Source: JASBZA01 sp964345295 (GTDB taxonomy: Bacteria; Bacillota; Clostridia; Saccharofermentanales; Fastidiosipilaceae). From it: 23,828 bases of DNA. The stretch is taken from NCBI GenBank assembly GCA_964345295.1, contig CAYFQG010000021.1, forward strand, positions 1 through 23,828, written 5' to 3'. Shown piece by piece: positions 16,121-23,743 of the stretch. Each line of letters starts with the position of its first letter. Position 1 is the first letter of the stretch. The position numbers and the translations under genes are program-made. The notes beneath the pieces are model-generated. The model was not told the DNA's origin. It saw only the letters and a list, made by a program, of their open reading frames with translations, and ran no database searches.

Positions 16121-16149
16121 AGTATGGGCCCTTATAGGCTTTTTGTCAA
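16121..16149 (-). promoter_or_regulatory. Sigma-A-type promoter of the candidate large RNA
   Basis: Minus-strand -35 box TTGACA (16149-16144, 6/6), a 17-bp spacer, and -10 box CATACT (16126-16121, 4/6). The expected start, about 7 bases on, is 16114, exactly the first base of the RNA's closing helix. No start codon with a ribosome binding site follows. Confidence 0.75.
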
Positions 16150-16156
16150 TAGCCAA

Positions 16157-16210
16157 GAGCTAAACTTAGATTCATTCGTGCTCTTGCACAAATTTTACTA
16201 AGCTTAGCTC
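16157..16210. repeat. Long inverted repeat with nested hairpin upstream of the ncRNA promoter
   Basis: Arms 16157-16169 and 16198-16210 pair at 12 of 13 positions; inside lies GTGC-TCTT-GCAC (16178-16189). The right arm itself contains the palindrome CTAAGCTTAG. There is no T-run on either side, so it is not a classical terminator. It lies just upstream of the -35 box, between the GH2 remnant and the RNA. Confidence 0.7.
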
Positions 16211-16232
16211 AACACAATACCCATAGTTCGGT

Positions 16233-16683
16233 CTATTCATAAATACGAAAAGATTCAATGTGACGCGTGGGGCGGAAATTCAGGTAGAGGTCTCGGAAAA
16301 TACCGGACATTCTGAACTTATCCTGGTCTTCTAAATACGTACCGAAAGACCACTTGACGACCACAAAAAGCAGCTCATTTATTCCCGGCTTGAGCTTAGA
16401 CGTTAGGTCAACGATGTGGCTTGCATGGGAAAGCAGGGAGAAGGCACTTCCAAACGATCGGCCAAAGTTTCATCGCCTGTTTGCATCCTTTCCAAGTGGT
16501 TCATGGCATCTTCGTAGGAGGGGAATAATTGGAAGTCCCAGATGCCGTTTAAGAGCCGGACTCTGGAAGACTTCGACCAGTGGTCCATGGACCAGGCTTC
16601 ATCCGGACTGTGCGGAATATAGTAGTTCCGAGGGGCTTTTAGGCTCTCGTGTAAAAGTTTCGAATCCTCATGCTTTTGTACAT
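16233..16683 (-). pseudogene. GH2 beta-galactosidase remnant (frameshifted, internally deleted, truncated)
   Basis: Family 2 glycoside hydrolases of the LacZ type have about 1000 residues; only about 150 codons in pieces remain. From the ATG at 16683 (GAGGAG upstream) the frame is broken after four codons; restoring one A in the AAAA run (ATG TAC AAA A) gives a continuous N-terminus with RNYYIPHSPDEAW and SRVRLLNGIWDFQLFPS, hallmark of LacZ starts. After RLEVPS the sequence jumps, with a frame change, to HIVDLTSKLKPGINELLFVVVKW and EDQDKFRMSGIFRDLYL, skipping the roughly 80-residue part of the sugar-binding domain normally between them. It then stops at 16233 after FRIYE. The rest, including the catalytic barrel, is absent. 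It follows the GH4 gene by 47 bases in the same direction. Confidence 0.85.
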
Positions 16684-16730
16684 ATAACGCTCCTCATTAT
16701 TGTTCATCTAATGTTATGGCCGTAAAGGTG

Positions 16731-18200
16731 CTATTCCTTTTTAGCCGTCAAATCATACTGGGCTCTTTCTGCATTAATTTCTTCAATGCTCTTTTCGTGC
16801 AGACGTGCCGCTCCCCTGTAATTCTCACGGGTAGGAATAAGATGTCCCGAGGCCAAACGTGCTTTGGCCAATTCAATTTCTTCTTTATACTGCGGCAACC
16901 ACTCGGCTTGGGCCACCAGCATTTCATCGACCATCTGCCAAACTTCGGGAGGGTTACAAACCGCTCCGGTCAAAGGATCCATCAAGGCAGCCTGCTTTAA
17001 GATGGTGGCATCCCCCTTCACAGCTGCTTCAACGGCCAACTTCTGAACCCAGATGGACTGCGAGCATACGGCCGCACAGCCTAAGGGAAGGTCTCCGATT
17101 TTCGGAACGGAGATGCCGTTGCCGTCCACATAGCAAGGGACTTCCACCACAGACTCCGCCGGAAGATTGGTGATACAACCTTCGTTCATAACATTGAAGT
17201 GGCCGCGATACATTTTTCCGGTCTCCAGTGATTCGATGATATAAGACCCATGTTCCAAACTGCGCGCACTGCCGTCGTACTTTTTGGGCGGTTCTTCCAG
17301 GAGTTTAGGAAATTCCTGGAAGAACCAGTGTCGACCTTCTCGTGTCACACGAAGATAACCGCCGGTTTCACCCAGAATCCAGGAATCTAAGCTTATCCAG
17401 CCCTTAATTTCATCCGGTCTTTTTCTGTACCAGGCCAAATATTCGGACAGGTGGCCGTTGGACTCGGTTGAGTAGTAGCCGAATCGGCGTAGCATATCGA
17501 TACGCACCTTTTCTTCTTCCTTATATTTAGGATGATTTTCGTACTTTTCGAGTAATTGATCTTTTAGTTCTTGGCCATTGTGTTTAATCGAGATATACCA
17601 GGTCTGGTGATTGATTCCGGCACAGATGATATCCAGTTCGTCGCGCGGAATGCCAAGGACTTCCGCAATCTGGAATTCCCCGTGAATTTCACCGTGGCAC
17701 AGGCCGATGGTGGGAACTTTGCCGTACTTATTGCAGGCCCAGGTGGCCATGGCATTGGGGTTGGAATAATTCAGCATAAGGGCATCGGGTGCTGCCACTT
17801 CTCTGATGTCTTTACAGAAGTCCAAAAGCTCGGCAATGACACGCTGACCGTACATAATGCCGCCTATGCAAAGCGTATCGCCGACGCACTGGTCTACTCC
17901 GTATTTCAAGGGAATATCGATATCCATCTCAAAGGCTTCCAAGCCGCCGATTCGGACGCAGTTGACAATATAGTTGGCATCCTTAAAGGCTTCTCGCCTA
18001 TCCAGGGTAGGCTGGATCTTGATGGGGATTTGGTTATAGTCCAAATCTCTTTGGCAAATCTGCGTCACCTTCTCCAGGTTAAAGGGGTTGATGTCACAGA
18101 ATGCAATCTCCGCATCCCTTAAGGCCTCTACCGACATCAAGTCGGTAAAAAGTGTTCTGGTAAAAATCAAACTTCCGGCACCGATAAAAGCAATTTTCAT
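16731..18200 (-). CDS. Glycoside hydrolase family 4 alpha-glycosidase (NAD+/metal dependent)
   Basis: 489 residues, normal length. Family 4 enzymes cleave glycosides by an NAD-dependent oxidation/elimination mechanism with a divalent metal. Seen: the NAD-binding start FIGAGSLIFTRTLF (5-18), CDIN (35-38), NYSNP (144-148), and the metal-binding pairs Cys168-His169 in GLCHG and Asn197-His198 in GINHQTW. The residues after CH (CHGEIHGEF) differ from the CHSVQ pattern of MelA alpha-galactosidases, so the sugar is uncertain (alpha-galactoside, alpha-glucoside or uronide). The ATG at 18200 has GGAGGAG just upstream. It appears to be the only intact gene in a decaying glycan-use cluster between the GH95 fragment (14 bases upstream) and the GH2 remnant. 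Confidence 0.92.
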   Translation of the reverse strand: MKIAFIGAGSLIFTRTLFTDLMSVEALRDAEIAFCDINPFNLEKVTQICQRDLDYNQIPIKIQPTLDRREAFKDANYIVNCVRIGGLEAFEMDIDIPLKYGVDQCVGDTLCIGGIMYGQRVIAELLDFCKDIREVAAPDALMLNYSNPNAMATWACNKYGKVPTIGLCHGEIHGEFQIAEVLGIPRDELDIICAGINHQTWYISIKHNGQELKDQLLEKYENHPKYKEEEKVRIDMLRRFGYYSTESNGHLSEYLAWYRKRPDEIKGWISLDSWILGETGGYLRVTREGRHWFFQEFPKLLEEPPKKYDGSARSLEHGSYIIESLETGKMYRGHFNVMNEGCITNLPAESVVEVPCYVDGNGISVPKIGDLPLGCAAVCSQSIWVQKLAVEAAVKGDATILKQAALMDPLTGAVCNPPEVWQMVDEMLVAQAEWLPQYKEEIELAKARLASGHLIPTRENYRGAARLHEKSIEEINAERAQYDLTAKKE

Positions 18201-18214
18201 ATACTCCTCCGCTT

Positions 18215-19396
18215 TTATTTTTTATTTTTATAATAATATTGACTCTTCTGAGGGAGACTGAGGTGCAATTTGGAGAATGCAGCTTCAGTATCCTCTTTAA
18301 ACAAAACAGTTGTATCAAGCGCTTGATGCGTTCTTATTGTGAAGGTATCGAGGCAGCCGTTTTTCCATTCGACATCGACTTCGGCATTGCCCACGATTTT
18401 GATACCGGTCAGTTTTCCGTCCGCCCATGCTTTAGGTAAAGCCGGCAGGAGAACCACCCTATCCGGGTTGGACTGGACCAGCATCTCCACAACGGCTGCA
18501 GCAAAGCCGAAATTACCGTCAATTTGGAAAGGAGGATGCGTTCCGAAACCGTTGGGTAAGACCGAATTTATGATGAATTTCCTTATATTAAGAAAACAAG
18601 CTTCCGCATCCCACAACCGGGCGTACATATTGATTATCCAGGCCATACTCCAACCGGTGTGGCCTCCGCCATTTTTCAATCGTCTTTCCAGTGTTACTTT
18701 GGCCGCTTCCGCTAAGTCGGGCGTTTGGTCCCGGCTAATTCGATCCGAAGGATACAAGGCAAATAAATGTGAAATATGCCTGTGACCGGGCTCCACTTCT
18801 TCATAGTCTTCCAGCCACTCCATAATTTGGCCGTGCTTTCCGATTCGAATAGGCGGTAATTTTGCCCGTAGATCGCGGTAGACGGTGAGCTTTTCTTCCG
18901 GGATATGCAAGATTTCCCCGGCCTCAATACAAGCAGAAAACAAATCCAATAAGATTTCATTATCCATACTAGGGCCTGCACAGACTCTGCCCTCTGTCCC
19001 GTCCTCCAGCCTATAGGTATTCTCAGGTGAGACCGACGGACAGGTTAGAAGGTAGTCGCCGTAAGGAATAAGAAAGTCCTCAAAGAACAAAGCCGCTTCT
19101 TCCAAGACGTAATAATATTTTTTTAAGAAGCCTATATCTTGGGTATATAGGTAGTGTTGCCAAATATGTAAGCTTAACCATGCCCCGCCCATGACCCAAT
19201 AGCTAGCCGGAATATAGATATCTTGCGGGGCCGTATCCGCCCAGATGTCCGTATTATGATGCGCCACAAAGCCCCTGCACTTATACATCCGCTCCGCAGT
19301 TGAGCGACCGTTTAGGACCATGCGTTCCAATAAATCAAAGAGCGGCAATTGACACTCGGCCAAATTAGACGGTAAGGACGGCCAATAATTCATCTC
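18215..19396 (-). pseudogene. GH95 alpha-L-fucosidase, C-terminal half only
   Basis: GH95 enzymes (1,2-alpha-L-fucosidases and related) have about 750-800 residues. Here only the C-terminal about 393 codons remain, starting at EMNYWP, followed by CRGFVAHHNTDIWADTAPQD, CPSVSPENTY, HRHISHLFALYPSD, GGGHTGWSMAW and DGNFGFAAAVVEML, all typical of the catalytic alpha/alpha barrel and C-terminal domain. The frame is open upstream to 19495, but those about 33 codons (MKAWWPRVKAYRF and on) do not look like GH95; they are an out-of-frame reading of a lipoprotein gene. The N-terminal beta-sandwich and the start of the barrel are missing, so an active enzyme is unlikely. The retained frame is open with no internal stop, which suggests a recent deletion. 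Confidence 0.82.
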
Positions 19397-19637
19397 CGGC
19401 TGCCTTAAGAGCCGAGGTCTGAACAACCATAGCGGTATAAGTTTTGGGCTCCGGTAAAATCGGTAAGCTTTCACCCTTGGCCACCACGCCTTCACCTGTG
19501 TTACCGCCCTTATCGGATGCGTCCTGAGACTGACTTTGGCTTACGTCGTTTGTACCGCCGCTAGGCTTCGTGTCGCCGCCCTTACCGCAGGCAACAAGAG
19601 ACGTGAATAAGCCGACCGATTATGTAAGCGCTAACAT
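19397..19637 (-). pseudogene. 5' remnant of a sugar ABC-transporter solute-binding lipoprotein, fused by deletion to GH95
   Basis: In one minus-strand frame, SVGLFTSLVACGKGGD is the end of a lipoprotein signal peptide with lipobox LVAC. A Gly/Ser/Asp linker and then LPILPEPKTYTAMVVQT follow, the usual start of family 1 sugar-binding proteins of ABC importers. At about 19400 the sequence switches to GH95 in another frame. Upstream, the frame MLALT is broken by a TAA (19622-19620) before SVGLF. Either this is a nonsense mutation (TTA to TAA), or the true start was also lost and the upstream part is promoter DNA. No functional product is expected. Confidence 0.7.
19622..19637. promoter_or_regulatory. 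cre/LacI-family operator-like palindrome
   Basis: The minus strand reads ATGTTAGCGCTTACAT, which matches the catabolite-responsive (CcpA) consensus TGWNANCGNTNWCA at every defined position and is a near-perfect palindrome of the LacI-family type. A TAAAAT -10-like hexamer overlaps its left end (19641-19636). It lies at the upstream end of the glycan-use remnants, as expected for sugar-controlled genes. Confidence 0.6.
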
Positions 19638-19760
19638 TTTAGTCCACACATTACGATGCTTCCTCTTATTACTCCTACTTATTCCTTTGTTGAGTGCAAA
19701 ATATCCAAAAGAATATAATTTCATCGTAATATTAGGGGATAAATCACAAATTTGAAAGAT

Positions 19761-19821
19761 AAAAATAGGATTATAAGACAAGAGTACCGGTGTTTTAAGA
19801 AGCCTCCGTCTTATAATCCTA
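19761..19821 (-). terminator. 14-bp inverted repeat with U-tract, probable terminator of the aconitase-X operon
   Basis: Perfect 14-bp arms TAGGATTATAAGAC (19766-19779) and its complement (19808-19821) with a 28-base spacer; five T residues follow on the minus strand (19765-19761). It begins 23 bases after the stop at 19844. The stem is AT-rich and the loop long, unlike a compact terminator, so another role is possible. Confidence 0.6.
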
Positions 19822-19843
19822 ATAGAAATACACTCAATATTTC

Positions 19844-20284
19844 TTACTCTACGATAACGACACCATCGTCTTCCACCGTAATTTGCATACCGCTTTGGAC
19901 ATAATCCAGAAAGTCTTGGCCCAAATCATCAATGGTCGGCATATCCTGATCGGTCCAGATATCGACCAGCAAAACCCCTGCCGCGGCCAAAGAGTCAATC
20001 TTTTCGGCAAAGAGCATGCAAGCCGGCTGCCTGCCGTAAGCCGCTGCCGTATAGAGAATCATGCCGCCCGTGGTAGACCCTATGGTCTGAGGCAGACACA
20101 AAGCCACACCCGCCATGGGTTTTTTATAAATATCCGGGTTATTCTGGTCACTACAAGTGGCCTTTTTATCATGCACTAAAAAACTTTTCTGATAGCTGGC
20201 CAGGGTATTTAAACCTTGCTTGGAAACAAGGGCTTGGGCCTTGGCCCTTCCCGGTGCTACGACTCTGCCTTGAAATTTACGCAT
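19844..20284 (-). CDS. Aconitase-X small subunit (swivel domain, DUF126)
   Basis: 146 residues. The swivel domain closes over the active site of aconitase-X dehydratases. It begins with the typical FQGRVVAPGRAKAQALVS (4-21) and carries the loop LPQTIGSTTGGMIL (64-77), in which Ser70 lies where this family has its catalytic Ser. The overall pattern (ending IDDLGQDF, MQITVEDDGVVIVE) is complete. Its ATG overlaps the stop of the large subunit gene by eight bases, so both are made together, as in the two-subunit (type II) aconitase-X enzymes such as cis-3-hydroxyproline dehydratase and mevalonate-5-phosphate dehydratase. The substrate cannot be read from the sequence. Confidence 0.88.
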   Translation of the reverse strand: MRKFQGRVVAPGRAKAQALVSKQGLNTLASYQKSFLVHDKKATCSDQNNPDIYKKPMAGVALCLPQTIGSTTGGMILYTAAAYGRQPACMLFAEKIDSLAAAGVLLVDIWTDQDMPTIDDLGQDFLDYVQSGMQITVEDDGVVIVE

Positions 20285-21554
20285 GCTGACCTCCTGTAAT
20301 TTGCTCTAAAATTGCCTTATCTTCATAGAATCTGGCCGTTGAATAGGTCCTGAGCTTATTGGAATTGGTAATCACCGGATCTTTGGCCGTCAAAGGATTA
20401 TTCATATACATTAAGGGGCAAATATAACTCACCACGATGCCCAGCTCTTTGGCCAGGTTTGCTTCCGGCGTCTTTTGGAATTCTTCCAGGACACCCGGCG
20501 CAGAGGTAATAACCGTAGGAATTTGCACCTTGCTGTTGCCCTTTTCTTTGAGGCCTTCATCGATTTTGTGAACCCAGTCTTTCATCTCGGCCAAAGACGC
20601 ATGAGGACAGCCGACAAAGCAGAGTTTGGGCTTGGCGGTCTTGTCTTTCCACATAACCGGGTAGGAATCGACCACCCGCTTTAATTCGGCATCATCGATG
20701 ATATAGGTTTTGGCATCGGGCAGAATCAAAGACTCGCCTTGGGCTTTGGCCTCGGGCGTCAGATTATCGATATGGTAAAGCCCTACCGCACCGTTCGAAG
20801 CAGTCGCGGCACCGAAGTTTTTCAAGTAGGTCTTATTCTCGTCATTGAGTTCACTACCCAGGAATTTATCCAGGCCGAAGACATAGGGCACGTCTTCCAT
20901 AACTTTCATTCCGATGGCACTGCCCAGAACTTGTGCGTTGGGAAGCTCCTTACAGCGGACCTCCACACGCCAGCTGGCCTTACGGCCCTCATCCGTTAAA
21001 AGACCGAAATGCGGTACCATGCCCAGAATAGAACCGAAAAGTTCGATAATACCGGAGTTTCTATTACACCGAGCACCTAAAACCGAATTAGCGTAAACCA
21101 CAGCCGAGGATTCCGCCCAGGATAAGACATCGCCTTCTTTCGGAATATTGCCGACCTCATCGAAGTAGCAGGCACAAGTAGAGGCTTTCTTATCCAAGAG
21201 GCCGATTTTTTCCAATTGCGCCTCGTAGTCTTCCTGCTTGGAGTACATGAATTTCTTGAAAACTAAATTCTGCAAGAAGTTTTTCGGGACATTGTCATCC
21301 AGAGGCCTGGGATCAATAGAAAATTTTTGATCCGCCATGATACCGGCTTCGATAAGTTCATCCATCAAGTCGTAAACCGGAGAGATCACGTTAAGGCCGA
21401 AACTGGTAACCAGGTGGCCGTAAGCACTCGTAACCGGCACCATCTTATCGGCACCGAACAAAGTGCCGTAGCGCACCAAGGTCTCCATGATTTTTGCCTT
21501 GGTCTCTACTTCTTGCCCCTTATAGAGGGCTTCTTGTTCTTTGGTTAAATGCAT
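20277..21554 (-). CDS. Aconitase-X large (catalytic) subunit, DUF521
   Basis: 425 residues, usual length for the family. It dehydrates a hydroxy acid using an Fe-S or metal centre. Seen: LTKEQEALYKGQ at the start, TSAYGH, TCACYFDEV with Cys127/Cys129, the highly typical SWAESSAVVYANSVLGAR (145-162) followed by CNRN, FVGCPHAS with Cys316, and SYICPLMYMNNP with Cys379. Characterised members act on cis-3-hydroxy-L-proline or mevalonate 5-phosphate; other substrates are likely. AGGAGGC lies 6 bases before the ATG. The gene follows the ene-reductase gene by 10 bases and overlaps the small subunit gene, so the three form one operon. Confidence 0.9.
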   Translation of the reverse strand: MHLTKEQEALYKGQEVETKAKIMETLVRYGTLFGADKMVPVTSAYGHLVTSFGLNVISPVYDLMDELIEAGIMADQKFSIDPRPLDDNVPKNFLQNLVFKKFMYSKQEDYEAQLEKIGLLDKKASTCACYFDEVGNIPKEGDVLSWAESSAVVYANSVLGARCNRNSGIIELFGSILGMVPHFGLLTDEGRKASWRVEVRCKELPNAQVLGSAIGMKVMEDVPYVFGLDKFLGSELNDENKTYLKNFGAATASNGAVGLYHIDNLTPEAKAQGESLILPDAKTYIIDDAELKRVVDSYPVMWKDKTAKPKLCFVGCPHASLAEMKDWVHKIDEGLKEKGNSKVQIPTVITSAPGVLEEFQKTPEANLAKELGIVVSYICPLMYMNNPLTAKDPVITNSNKLRTYSTARFYEDKAILEQITGGQHA

Positions 21555-21564
21555 AGCCTGCCTC

Positions 21565-23658
21565 CTAAATCTTCATAGCCGTTTCGTAAGCTTCCCAAAC
21601 TACGGTCATAATATTTCCGACCTTTTGGCAATCACCGACCATGTATTGGTTCTTAACCTTTGTAATGGGGGGAACGGGCCTGTAGCCGACCGCCGAGATG
21701 ACCGAGTCACAAGCTTCTCTGTGTTCCTTGCCGTCTTTGTCCTTATAGACCACAGCACCGTCTTCAACTTTGGCCAAAGTGCTCTCTAAGTATACCGGCA
21801 CCTCTTGCCATTGGAACCAGTGACGCAGGTAGGAACTGTTGGCCAAACAGACACCCTTCTGCTTAACCAGATCGTCTTGCATCTCGATAATGAAGGGTTT
21901 CTTGCCATGTAAAGCCAGTTCATAGGCAATCTCGCAGCCGGTTAAGCTGCCTCCTATAACCGCAACCTTGTCACCTACGGGAGCACCGTTGAGGAAATCG
22001 GTGGCTTCAATGGTTTTATCAAATCCGGGTACATTCTTGAGGAAAACAGGCTTGGCTCCGGTGGCCCAAATAACCGGATCGTCGCCGAAGTCTTGGCCGG
22101 GCTTAATTTCCGTATTGTAATGGACCTTGATGTCCAGTTTGGCCAACTGATGGCGATACCAGTCCAAGAGATTCAGCATGGGCTTCTTGTAAGATTCGGC
22201 ACCGCCCGGTATGACCACACCGCCTAAGATGTCGGACTTTTCATAAATAACGGGTTCATGGCCTCTTAATTTCAAAACTCTGGCCGCTTCCATCCCTCCG
22301 ACACCTCCGCCAATGATATGGACCGTCTTAGGATTGGAGGTCTTCTCAATATAGTGCTTATCCCACTGCATCATCTCCGCGTTTACTGCACAGCGACTTA
22401 AGTTCAAGCTGTCGTGGAGGTCTTGCATATTGGGGGCGCCCTTATAACTACTCATGTTGAAGCAAGCATTGTGGCAGAGTATACATGGACGGATCTCCTC
22501 TTCTCTACCTTCCTTAAGCTTCGTCACCCATTCCGGATCGGCCAAAAATTGCCTGGCAAAACCGACACCGTCAAGCTTGCCTTGGGCGATGGATTCTGCT
22601 CCTGTGTAAGGGTCCATACGGCCGGCCGCCACCACAGGGATGTCTACAAAGTTTTTAATATGTTCCACATATTTTAAGTTGCAGTTCTGCGGCATATAAA
22701 TCGGCGGATGAGCCCAGTACCAGGCATCGTAGGTACCATTGTCGCAGTTCAGCATGTCGTAGCCGGCATCTTGCAGGTACTTAGCTGCGCGTTCGGATTC
22801 TTCCATATCACGACCGACTTCTTCAAACGCTTCGCCGGGTAAAGCGCCTTGGCGGAAGCCCTTGGTCTTGGACACCACGCTATAGCGGAGTGAAACCGGA
22901 AAGTCATCACCGCAAGCTTTCTTAATAGCTTGGACAATTTCCACGGCGAAACGATAACGATTTTCAAAACTGCCACCGTATGCATCTTGCCGCTTATTAA
23001 CATAAGGCAGGGTAAATTGATCCAAAAGATAACCCTCATGGACCGCATGGATTTCGACACCGTCCACACCGGCCTCTTTTAATAATTTAGCCGATTGGGC
23101 AAAGGCATCCACCATTTCCTCGATTTCAGGGATAGTCATAGCGCGGGAAGGGACCTTATCGGACCAGCGGTTAGGTGAGGGGCTGGCTGAAGCCGTAATC
23201 TTATCCAAGTTCATCACCGGTTTAGACAAGAAACGTAAAACCGGGTTTGTATAAAGCGTTTCCATTAAGGGCGTAATGGTAAAAGAACGGCCAAATCCTG
23301 CGGTTAACTGAACAAATAGTTTAGCCCCGGTCTTGTGAAATTCCGGCAGCCATTGGGCCAAGTCTTCATACATCTTCTTATTTTTATATAACCACTGGCC
23401 GAACATAGGGTTATAAACCGGCTGACAACCGGGCAATAAAAGACCCACATTATTTTCTGCCACCGTCTGAATGAAGCGTGCGCCCACTTCATCGAAGTGA
23501 TTTTTCTCCATCCAGCCCAAAAGGTTGGTTCCACCCATAGATGTCAAAACAATGCGGTTCTTAATCTCGCAATTCTTGATTTTCCAGGGGGTAAAAAGTG
23601 CATCCAGCTTGGATTTTTCTCTTTGGTCTTGTCTTTCCAGTGTTTGTTGCCGGTCCAT
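21565..23658 (-). CDS. Old-yellow-enzyme-type ene-reductase with 4Fe-4S cluster and FAD/NAD(P) domain
   Basis: 697 residues, in the family of 2,4-dienoyl-CoA reductase, trimethylamine dehydrogenase and BaiCD/BaiH. The N-terminal FMN barrel (about 15-385) carries GVDGVEIHAVHEGYLLDQF (197-215) and the signature DAYGGSFENRYRF (225-237). The iron-sulfur ligands are CILCHNAC (Cys392, 395, 399) and Cys423. The C-terminal half has two dinucleotide sites, IIGGGVGGMEAAR (448-460) and VIGGSLTGCEIA (567-578), and GYRPVPP near the end. Electrons pass from NAD(P)H through FAD and 4Fe-4S to FMN, which reduces an activated C=C. The frame is open to 23751, but homology and an AAAGGAAAAG ribosome site favour the ATG at 23658. 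It precedes the aconitase-X genes by 10 bases, suggesting it reduces the alkene that the dehydratase makes (inference). Confidence 0.92.
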   Translation of the reverse strand: MDRQQTLERQDQREKSKLDALFTPWKIKNCEIKNRIVLTSMGGTNLLGWMEKNHFDEVGARFIQTVAENNVGLLLPGCQPVYNPMFGQWLYKNKKMYEDLAQWLPEFHKTGAKLFVQLTAGFGRSFTITPLMETLYTNPVLRFLSKPVMNLDKITASASPSPNRWSDKVPSRAMTIPEIEEMVDAFAQSAKLLKEAGVDGVEIHAVHEGYLLDQFTLPYVNKRQDAYGGSFENRYRFAVEIVQAIKKACGDDFPVSLRYSVVSKTKGFRQGALPGEAFEEVGRDMEESERAAKYLQDAGYDMLNCDNGTYDAWYWAHPPIYMPQNCNLKYVEHIKNFVDIPVVAAGRMDPYTGAESIAQGKLDGVGFARQFLADPEWVTKLKEGREEEIRPCILCHNACFNMSSYKGAPNMQDLHDSLNLSRCAVNAEMMQWDKHYIEKTSNPKTVHIIGGGVGGMEAARVLKLRGHEPVIYEKSDILGGVVIPGGAESYKKPMLNLLDWYRHQLAKLDIKVHYNTEIKPGQDFGDDPVIWATGAKPVFLKNVPGFDKTIEATDFLNGAPVGDKVAVIGGSLTGCEIAYELALHGKKPFIIEMQDDLVKQKGVCLANSSYLRHWFQWQEVPVYLESTLAKVEDGAVVYKDKDGKEHREACDSVISAVGYRPVPPITKVKNQYMVGDCQKVGNIMTVVWEAYETAMKI

Positions 23659-23714
23659 AAAATCTTTTCCTTTCTGATGATGATAATCCAAATTGTTTTC
23701 TTTTCTAAGCGTAT

Positions 23715-23737
23715 AAAACTTGCAAGGCGAAAGCAAG
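23715..23737 (-). terminator. Weak hairpin with T-run between the edge gene and the ene-reductase
   Basis: CTTGC / GCAAG arms with a 9-base loop, followed on the minus strand by TTTT. It lies 7 bases after the stop at 23744, and supports the ene-reductase starting at 23658 rather than 23751. The stem is only five pairs. Confidence 0.4.
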
Positions 23738-23743
23738 AGAATT

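Noticed and set aside
16354..17173. Plus-strand open frames over the GH2 remnant and the GH4 gene
   Set aside because: Antisense to sequences with clear GH2 and GH4 homology.
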